NCBI GenBank assembly: GCA_963813485.1
Contig: CAWEZE010000029.1
Span: 98,653-162,652, forward strand
Source: DASQUK01 sp963813485
GTDB lineage: Bacteria > Actinomycetota > Acidimicrobiia > Acidimicrobiales > VFJN01
Length of the DNA: 64,000 nt
Direction of reading: 5' to 3'
Shown: positions 54,642 to 61,192 of the stretch, piece after piece
Numbering within the stretch: position 1 is the first letter of the stretch
Layout of the letters: every line of letters starts with the position of its first letter
Notes under the pieces: model-generated
Told to the model about the DNA's origin: nothing
Databases searched by the model: none
The model's input: the letters and a program-made list of their open reading frames with translations, nothing else
Program-made: the position numbers and the translations under genes

Positions 54642-55730
54642 GTGAGCGGCGACGGACCGCGGCGGACCCCCGTCAGGCCGTTGTGGGTCAGCGTGAGCCT
54701 TGGTTCGACGCTGCTGGTCATCGGCGCCGTGGTCGCGGCGGTCGGCTTGGCGAACCTGTTCGTCGCGGCACGCCGGCCCCTGGCCTGGGCAGCGGCGGCG
54801 TCCGTGGCAGCATGGCTGCTGTCCGGGGTCGTCGACATCTTGGGCCGCTGGGTGCCCCGCGGCCTCGCCGTGGTCGTGACCGTGCTCGGGTTGGTGCTGG
54901 TGGCCGGCGGCGGCTGGGTGGGCGTACGGGCGACCCTGGCCGCTGAGGTGGACCAGCTGCGGACGACCCTGCCCGCTGCGGCCAGCGACCTCGAAACGCG
55001 GTTTGGCGCGGCGGCCGACTTCCACCTGGTGGAACGGACCAGGGTGTTCGTGAACGACCTCGACGACCGGTTCGGCATTCAGGCCCAGGTCGCGGCTGCC
55101 GCCGGCACCGCCTCGGCCTACCTCGTGAGCGGCATCCTGATGCTGTTCCTTCTCGGCTACGGACCGCGGTTCCTCTCCGCCGCCCTACGTCAGATCGCCG
55201 ACCCCGCCCGGCGTGCGGCCGTGACAGCCGTCGTCGATCAGGCGTCCCGTGCCGCCCGGGCGTATCTGCTCATCGTCCTGGTCCAGGCGATCGTGATCAC
55301 CGCGGTGTGCAGTGTCGTCTTCTACCTGCTCGACCTCCCGGCACCGTTCGTCCTGGGGCTGCTCGTCGGGTGGCTGAGCGCCATCCCATACTTCGGCATC
55401 CTCCTCGGCGGCCTCGCCCCGCTGCTCGTCGCCGTGACCGAGCCGCATCTCCTCACCTATCTCGTCCTTGCCGCACTGCTGGTCGGCCTGCAGTCCGTAG
55501 AGGTCTTGGCGGTGCGGCCCCGAGCCGACCGCACGGTGCGCGTGGGCCCGGCGCTGATCCTGGCAGGTATCCTGATCGGCTTCGAGTTGTACGGGTTCGG
55601 TGGCGCCCTCTACGGGACGGCACTACTCGTCTTGTTCTGGGCGGTGCTCCGTGCAATGCCCGACCGCACGACCCAGCTCCCGGTCGGTGACGATTCTGTG
55701 ACGGCAGCACCGACCGGGGGCGAGGAGTGA
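54642..55730 (+). CDS. AI-2E family transporter
   Basis: 362 aa from GTG 54642. Eight or so membrane helices: SLGSTLLVIGAVVAAVGLAN, GLAVVVTVLGLVLVAGGGWV, YLVSGILMLFLLGYGPRFLS, and the family signature LLVGWLSAIPYFGILLGGLAP. Divergent from its relative; they may form a heteromeric pair or work on different substrates. Confidence 0.9.
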   Translation: MSGDGPRRTPVRPLWVSVSLGSTLLVIGAVVAAVGLANLFVAARRPLAWAAAASVAAWLLSGVVDILGRWVPRGLAVVVTVLGLVLVAGGGWVGVRATLAAEVDQLRTTLPAAASDLETRFGAAADFHLVERTRVFVNDLDDRFGIQAQVAAAAGTASAYLVSGILMLFLLGYGPRFLSAALRQIADPARRAAVTAVVDQASRAARAYLLIVLVQAIVITAVCSVVFYLLDLPAPFVLGLLVGWLSAIPYFGILLGGLAPLLVAVTEPHLLTYLVLAALLVGLQSVEVLAVRPRADRTVRVGPALILAGILIGFELYGFGGALYGTALLVLFWAVLRAMPDRTTQLPVGDDSVTAAPTGGEE

Positions 55731-56355
55731 TGCGGCCTTCGTGCCACTGCCGCGCCTGAGTGCGGCAACTTCGCCGAACCTGCCAAGGGCTCCACCGGGT
55801 GGCCGCGAGCCGCGAGACCGGATGAGGATGCCCTGAGCGCGGCATGTGGCCAGGCATGCCGGAACACGTTGGATGAAGACATCCGCGCGCTCCTCGAGGG
55901 GCATCCGGCGACGACTGGTGATCTTCCCGTCCAGCAGGTGCTGAATGTCGACCTGCTGGACGTCGCCGTCATCGGCGACCCGATTGTGCCGGCATTCGCA
56001 CCGGATCCGTCCGGCCAAGGCCGCATCCGTCCCCTTGGCATCGCCGGCAACGGCATGTTCAGCTTCTATGTGGCCAGCCCGCCGGCTTCGCGGTCGAAGT
56101 CGGCCACGGCGCCCGGACGATCGGCGAGGACTGGGACGACAGCCGCCGCCACCACCGCGTCAGCGCCTGGGGCCACCAGCAGCTGCGCCCGCAGCCAACC
56201 GCAGGACCACCGCCGTGAAGCTCGCCAACATCAGCGCCCGAGCCGCCCTCGTCCTCGGGGCGAGATCGCCGACATCGCCAAGCTGTCCAGCGGCCGGTTC
56301 GGCCCCGAGCTCATGACGATGACGTGGCGCGGACCCCTGCCGGCGTCGGCGCGTG
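55731..56355 (+). other. 625-bp region; one unassigned frame
   Basis: A frame open from before 55869 to 56414 starts LDEDIRALLEGHPATTGDLP and continues VAVIGDPIVPAFAPDPSGQG with fair codon bias, then becomes low-complexity near 56100. I do not recognise it. It may be a fragment of a secreted or enzyme domain. No repeats or RNA genes seen. Confidence 0.4.
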
Positions 56356-57324
56356 TCACAACCAGCCCACGCGCCGGAAGTTCCAGCGGAGCAATAGGAC
56401 GGCGACGACCATGACCAGGATTGCGAGCGGGTAGCCGAAGGTCCAGTCGAGCTCGGGCATGTGGCGGAAGTTCATGCCGTAGATCCCGGTGATGATCGTG
56501 GGTACGGCGGCGATCGCCGCCCAGCCCGACACCTGCTGGATGATCACGTTCTGGCGAACGGTGACCCGCGCGAGGTTGGCGTTGAGCAGCCCATCGAGCG
56601 CCTCGCTGAGCTGCATGATCTCCTCGGACAGGCGGCGGGCGTGGTCACCGACGTCACGGAGGAGGGGTCGCAGGTCCTCGGGCGACTCCACGGGCTCGCC
56701 ACGCTCGAGCTTGTCGAATATCGCCAGCATCGGATGCACCGCTCGAACGAACCGCTCGGTGTCGCGGTGCTCGAGGTAGATGGGCTCGCTCTGGTCCTGA
56801 TCACGCTGGAACACGACCTGCTCGATTTGCTCAAGGTGGTCACCGAGCCGGTCGGCCACGCGTTCGTTGTCGTCGATCACCGCGTCGAGCAGCGCCCACG
56901 CCGCGGCCATGGGCCCGAGCTTGGCGACCTCGGGATGCTCATCGAGGCGTTCGCGTGCACCTGCCAGAGGGGCGGCATTCGACCGGCTGATCGCGATCGC
57001 GCTGCGCGCCCCCAGGAAGATGTCGAGCTCCCCGACCTCGATCTGCGCCTGGGCCTCGACGTGGTGCACCGTCTTGAGGATCAAGAAGGCGCTATCGCCG
57101 TAATCCGCCAGCTTGGGACGCTGGTGACCCGCCCGCGCGTCCTCCACCGCCAGCGCCGGCAGGTGAAAGGATGCCCGGAGCTCGTCGAGTTCATCCGGAC
57201 CGGGGTCGCTCGATGCCAGCCACACGAACCCCGACCCCTCACGGGCCAGCCTCGCGGCATCGCCCAAGTTCATGGGCTCGGCCTGGCGAACCCCGGCCAG
57301 GAAATGGGCACAGTCAATGATCAT
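56356..57324 (-). CDS. CorA-type magnesium/cobalt transporter
   Basis: 322 aa. Cytosolic N-terminal funnel domain, long helix with LFxx-like DNLERVADRL region, then two C-terminal helices (WAAIAAVPTIITGIYGMNF and YPLAILVMVVAVLLLRWNF). The selectivity motif YGMNF ends the first helix, one residue more Met/Asn-rich loop RHMPE following. It imports Mg2+ or Co2+ down the membrane potential. Confidence 0.94.
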   Translation of the reverse strand: MIIDCAHFLAGVRQAEPMNLGDAARLAREGSGFVWLASSDPGPDELDELRASFHLPALAVEDARAGHQRPKLADYGDSAFLILKTVHHVEAQAQIEVGELDIFLGARSAIAISRSNAAPLAGARERLDEHPEVAKLGPMAAAWALLDAVIDDNERVADRLGDHLEQIEQVVFQRDQDQSEPIYLEHRDTERFVRAVHPMLAIFDKLERGEPVESPEDLRPLLRDVGDHARRLSEEIMQLSEALDGLLNANLARVTVRQNVIIQQVSGWAAIAAVPTIITGIYGMNFRHMPELDWTFGYPLAILVMVVAVLLLRWNFRRVGWL

Positions 57325-57499
57325 GACTAGAGGATGCCGTGCGTCGACGCCGGGGTGAGGAGAGACGTTGGACGGCTAGCTCCAAGGACGGTCGTCCGAA
57401 GCGAGCCCATCGCGTGCGGGGACGACGGTTCGACGGTGCGGGGGGATCCGACTCGACGAGAGCGTGCGCACAAACATGGCCAGGGGGACACGCCTGCGC

Positions 57500-57822
57500 C
57501 GGCGGCGCTACCTGACCGCCCTGTTCGGGCGGGGGGCGTCATGGCAGGTGGCGTTCAAACCGCTGGCCCGTCGGCCGCGGCGGCGCCCGCGCGCGGCGGC
57601 GGTGAGCTGCGCCAGCGTGGTACGGACGACGTCTCCGCTATTACGTCGACGGGTAGTGGACGCCCGTGTGGACACCTGAGTACCCGACGAGCAGTGCCGC
57701 GGCGCTGAGGGGGATCCCGGCCTCGGGCCACGCAGTGGCCACGCCGGTGGCGAAGGCGGACGCGGACGCCGCGTGGCCCGACGGGAACGACGTTGGGCGA
57801 GGCATCGTCACGTGGCGGGTGA
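57500..57822 (-). pseudogene. PAP2 phosphatase, C-terminal half
   Basis: Minus-strand frame starts PVTRHVTMPRPTSFPSGHAA with the PSGH motif, followed by LLVGYSGVHTGVHYPVDVI carrying the third PAP2 motif (His and Asp; the usual Arg is Gly). One base is lost after PVDVI, and a basic tail continues to near 57500. The sequence 57807-57822 matches 51418-51433 at 15 of 16 bases, where the N-terminal half ends. Confidence 0.78.
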
Positions 57823-57823
57823 C

Positions 57824-58298
57824 CGGCCACCAGCAGCTGACCGAAGCCGCCGAACAGGAAGGCCGCGCCGACCAGCGCAGCCACCGCGGTCAGCCTGCCC
57901 ACCCGGTAGGACAGCACGAACATGCCGTACCAGATCCACGCGATTCCGAGGATCAGATACCACCACCAGATCCCCGACACGTCCCGCACGCCTCTCCGGA
58001 GGGTCTCGCGCAGTTCGGTCGAGGCCCCAAACCGGTTGCCTCACGTGTCTCGCTCCGTCATGGCAGGCTCCCCTGCTATCCCCGGCTCGGCGTGTGGCCC
58101 ATCACCTTCGGTGACCTCGTCGCCGGGCCTCATTGGGGGCTCGCCGCCTTGGCACGCTCGTCGGCGTAGAGGCGGGCGTCGATGGCGTCCAGAACGGCCA
58201 GCCGTGCGCTGGAAACGGTCCAGCCGGCATAGTCGAGGGCGGCAAAGGCGTCAGATTCGGCCCAGTCGGCTTCCTTGGTGGCCGCCTTGGCGTCCAGC
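57824..58298. repeat. 475-bp duplication, copy B, with truncated HdeD and coiled-coil ends
   Basis: Same orientation and about 95% identical to 52229-52704. On its left it joins PAP2 sequence, cutting HdeD after about 59 residues (through LFGGFGQLLVAG); on its right it joins IS21 sequence, cutting the coiled-coil gene. Confidence 0.9.
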
Positions 58299-58300
58299 CT

Positions 58301-58481
58301 CGGTGCTCATCGTGGACGAGGTCGGGTATCTTCCGATGCACGCTGAGGCCGCCGCCGCGCTGTTCCAGGTGATGAGCCGCCGTTACCTCAAAGGCTCGAT
58401 CATCCTGCCCACCAAGCGGACGATCAGCAGCTGGCTCAACTGGGGAATTTCAGTGAGCAACCCTGGGGAACTTCGGCGAGC
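58301..58481 (+). mobile_element. IS21-family remnant: IstB fragment plus terminal repeats
   Basis: Frame VLIVDEVGYLPMHAEAAAAL then FQVMSRRYLKGSII matches the Walker B/sensor part of the IstB helper ATPase; the rest is lost. Then TGGGGAATTTCAGTGAGC (58441) and TGGGGAACTTCGGCGAGC (58464) repeat with a 23-bp period, as in multiple end repeats of IS21 elements. Confidence 0.7.
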
Positions 58482-59467
58482 GGCGTCATGAGGAAAGCGG
58501 CGAGCTGGACGCGGGAGCTGATGCCAAGCTTGAGGAAGATCTGCCGCAGGTGGTAGTCGACGGTGTAGGGCGACACGAACAGCCGCCGCGCGGCTTGAGC
58601 GTTGGTCAGGCCCGTCCCCACGGCCTCGGCCACGCGGAACTCTGCCGCCGTGAGGCTCTCCCATCCGAAGCGGGGATCGTTCTCGCCGCGCCTGCCAATC
58701 CGTCCACCACGCCGACGGGTGTCGTCTGCGTCGATCGAGCCCGGCGCTGCGGGGGATGACGCATCCGCCAGCCACTCTTCGATGTCGTGGGCGGCGTGAC
58801 GACTGAGTGGAGTCACGGCGTGGGGCTGGTTGGCGGCACCAGAGTCGGCGACGAGCCCGACCAGCCGTCCCGTGTCGGGGTCCGCGACCGGGACGGCCGC
58901 ACGGACCCGGATCTCAGGCCCCAGGGCGTTAGCGAGCAAAGCGGTGAGATGGTTGAGTGCCACCTCGCACACAGCGTAGGGGATCGACCCCGTGCGCGTG
59001 ATTGCCGTGGGCGAGCTGACGTTGATGATGACACCCTCCCCCGCCGCACGCAGGTGCGGAGCCGCGGCGCGGATCACATTCCACGCGCCCACAACGGTCG
59101 CCCGGAAAACCGCTTCCCAGGCGTGGTTCGTGACGGAGTCGAGGTCGCACGGCGCGATCACCGTTGTGCCAGTGTTGTTCGCGAGGACGTCGAGCCGTCC
59201 GTGCCGCTCGACGGTGGTCGCCACGAGGCGCGCCGCTTCGGTGGGGTCGCTCACGTCCGCCGGTGCGTAGCTGGCAGCCGGCAGCTGGGCAGCGAGTTGT
59301 TCACCCGCCTCGGCCCACGACGCCGAGTTGACCACGACCGTGGCACCCCGCTCGGCGAGCGTGCTTGCAATGGCTGCCCCGATCCCGCTCGAGGAGCCGG
59401 TCACCAGAGCGACGCGACGCTCCAACGCCCCGGGCCCCGTCAACGACGCAACATCGAGGCCGATCAC
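58436..59467 (-). CDS. Fusion of a degenerate SDR domain to a GAF-remnant/LuxR HTH regulator
   Basis: 343 aa. Residues 1-187 are an SDR: VTGSSSGIGAAIASTLAERG, VLANNTGT, IINVSSPTA (Ser152), but the active-site pair is Y164-A-V-C-E168, Glu in place of Lys. At about 188-210 the chain changes to AAVPVADPDTGRLVGLVADS, a GAF C-terminal strand like AAAPIFDHATGQLIGVV in the next regulator. Residues about 278-335 are a LuxR HTH (LTAAEFRVAEAVGTGLTNAQ and FVSPYTVDYHLRQIFLKLG). The last dozen residues come from the IS21 end. Likely a gene fusion by deletion; activity of the SDR part is doubtful. Confidence 0.8.
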   Translation of the reverse strand: MIGLDVASLTGPGALERRVALVTGSSSGIGAAIASTLAERGATVVVNSASWAEAGEQLAAQLPAASYAPADVSDPTEAARLVATTVERHGRLDVLANNTGTTVIAPCDLDSVTNHAWEAVFRATVVGAWNVIRAAAPHLRAAGEGVIINVSSPTAITRTGSIPYAVCEVALNHLTALLANALGPEIRVRAAVPVADPDTGRLVGLVADSGAANQPHAVTPLSRHAAHDIEEWLADASSPAAPGSIDADDTRRRGGRIGRRGENDPRFGWESLTAAEFRVAEAVGTGLTNAQAARRLFVSPYTVDYHLRQIFLKLGISSRVQLAAFLMTPLAEVPQGCSLKFPS

Positions 59468-59724
59468 ATCACACCTCGACGGCGATCAGGTCGAGCCCGG
59501 ACACAGTTCGGCCAGAGGATCCCAGTCGAGCGTGTCTCTCACGTGGAGCTCGAGCGGCTTGTTCAGCTCTTGCACGGCTTTAATGGTGTTCTCCTCTCCA
59601 TGCGCCCCTCGATGATGCGGACAAGACGACCGGGTGCACATCCCGCGAGCACGTACGGGTACCTACGAACCGCGCAGGGTCCGCCGGCATGCGGACGGCG
59701 CGGGTGCCAGCCGCCCGACAGCCG

Positions 59725-59940
59725 GGCGGCAACCACTTCGCGGCTGACATCGGTCTGGATCGCGACCGTCGGCGCGCTCGATGCGTTCGTCCGGGGATCG
59801 GAGCGCCGGATCGACCTCGCCGGCGTCGACGGGCGGGTGTTCGTCAACAATGCGTCGTTGGGCGTGTACGCGAAGATCGTCCGGTCGGCTGACTACCGCG
59901 ACGGCACGGCCGAGACCGTCGCCTGCATGGTGCCGGCCCA
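59725..59940 (+). pseudogene. Diacylglycerol/lipid kinase fragment
   Basis: Plus-strand pieces GGNHFAADIGLDRDR, then after one frame change ALDAFVRGSERRIDLAGVDG and RVFVNNASLGVYAKIVRSAD match the middle of lipid kinases (G-NHFA, D-L, VFVNNASLG). No start, no catalytic N-terminus and no C-terminus. The remaining sequence of 59468-60124 shows no gene. Confidence 0.65.
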
Positions 59941-60074
59941 CCGACGTGCTTCGCATCTGCGAAGACCACAGTCCCAGCGCGATCGACCGAGGACCTAGTC
60001 CCTTTCCTGCTGCGGAGCGCGCGTCGTACCACACGGTTCGTGCGCAGGCGCCATGAGGTCCGCAGCTCTGAGAC

Positions 60075-60120
60075 TGCGGATTCCTAGGATTCGAACCGGT
60101 GGCGCACCTTCTTACGGTGC
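60075..60120 (-). other. tRNA 3'-half-like fragment
   Basis: On the minus strand GCACC-GTAAGAA-GGTGC forms a 5-bp stem with a 7-nt loop, followed by CACCGGTTCGAATCC, whose GGTTCGAATCC equals the T arm of the alanine tRNA at 49116. The T stem does not pair fully, and the acceptor has no 5' partner. A decayed tRNA end is possible; chance is not excluded. Confidence 0.3.
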
Positions 60121-60124
60121 TGGC

Positions 60125-61183
60125 ATGCCCGCTCGGGTCACACAGCAAGTGGAGAAACGAAGCGACGCGCCCGACACGAGCGCGAACCGAGCGCATCGCC
60201 TTCTGGCCGCGAGCACGCCGGTGATGGATCGGCTCGAGCGGGACCTCGAGCGCGCCGACGTCGCCATTGTGCTCAGCGACGACCGAGCCCGCGTCGTCGA
60301 CCGCCGGGTGCCGGATGATGCCGTATGCCGATCCCTCGTCGCCGCCATGCTGATGCCGGGCTGCAGCATCGAGAGGGGTGCTGCTGGGAGGACGGCAGCC
60401 AGCATCGCGAGGCGCGATCGCGCTCCCGCCGTCGTCGTCGGCGCGGCGCATTCCAGCCCCGAACTCGAGAAGTTCACCACCGCGGCGGCACCGATCTTCG
60501 ACCACGCCACCGGTCAGCTCATCGGCGTGGTGTCGCTCGTGGCGCGCGTCGGCGACGGGGCACCCTTGCTGATACTCGTCGTTCGCCAGACGGCACGGGA
60601 GATCGAGGAGCGCCTTTTCGACGGCCCGTCGGTGCGCGAGCGTGCACTCCAGAAGGCGTTCCTGCACGCGCGGCGCCGGGCGCGGGGTCCTCTCATGCTC
60701 GTGAGCGAGGACACGTTGGTGTGCAACGCCGGAGCCGCACGGCTGTTCGACGAGGCGGATCGCCCGCAGCTGTGGGCCGCCGCTTCGAGCGCGATGGCCG
60801 CGCCCACCACCGTGCCCGCGCTGCTCCCGACTCGAGCGAGGACGCGGGTGCCGGCAACGGTCACGCCGGTGTACGACGACGGTGCCGTCGTCGCGGCGCT
60901 CGCCCACGTCGGCACGCCGAGCACGACGTCCACCGATGCGCGGCCCCACCGACTCGGCTGGGAAGGGCTCACCGACACCGAGCGCGCCATCGCGGAGATG
61001 GCGTCACAGGGGCTGACGAACCGGGAGATCGCGACACGGGCGTTCCTGTCCCACCACACGGTGGACTCCCACCTGCGCAAGGTGTTCCGCAAGCTGGGGG
61101 TCAACTCGCGTGTCGCGCTCGCGGCGGCCGTCACCAGCCGGACACAGGATGCTCCGCCGCCGGCACCGCACGCATTCAACTGA
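60125..61183 (+). CDS. LuxR-type regulator with a GAF-like domain
   Basis: 352 aa from ATG 60125 (ATG 60053 also in frame). Residues about 30-165 are GAF-like (AAAPIFDHATGQLIGVVSLV, then RQTAREIEERLFDG). The middle is a possible second sensor region, and the C-terminal HTH is LTDTERAIAEMASQGLTNRE with SHHTVDSHLRKVFRKLGVNS. The signal is unknown. It is the intact counterpart of the GAF/HTH part of the fusion at 58436-59467. Confidence 0.85.
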   Translation: MPARVTQQVEKRSDAPDTSANRAHRLLAASTPVMDRLERDLERADVAIVLSDDRARVVDRRVPDDAVCRSLVAAMLMPGCSIERGAAGRTAASIARRDRAPAVVVGAAHSSPELEKFTTAAAPIFDHATGQLIGVVSLVARVGDGAPLLILVVRQTAREIEERLFDGPSVRERALQKAFLHARRRARGPLMLVSEDTLVCNAGAARLFDEADRPQLWAAASSAMAAPTTVPALLPTRARTRVPATVTPVYDDGAVVAALAHVGTPSTTSTDARPHRLGWEGLTDTERAIAEMASQGLTNREIATRAFLSHHTVDSHLRKVFRKLGVNSRVALAAAVTSRTQDAPPPAPHAFN

Positions 61184-61192
61184 GTGGTCGCA

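Noticed and set aside
49116..60120. Direct-repeat att sites made by the tRNA T arm (GGTTCGAATCC)
   Set aside because: The second copy is inverted and only 11 bp, a common tRNA word; it cannot define an excisable island.
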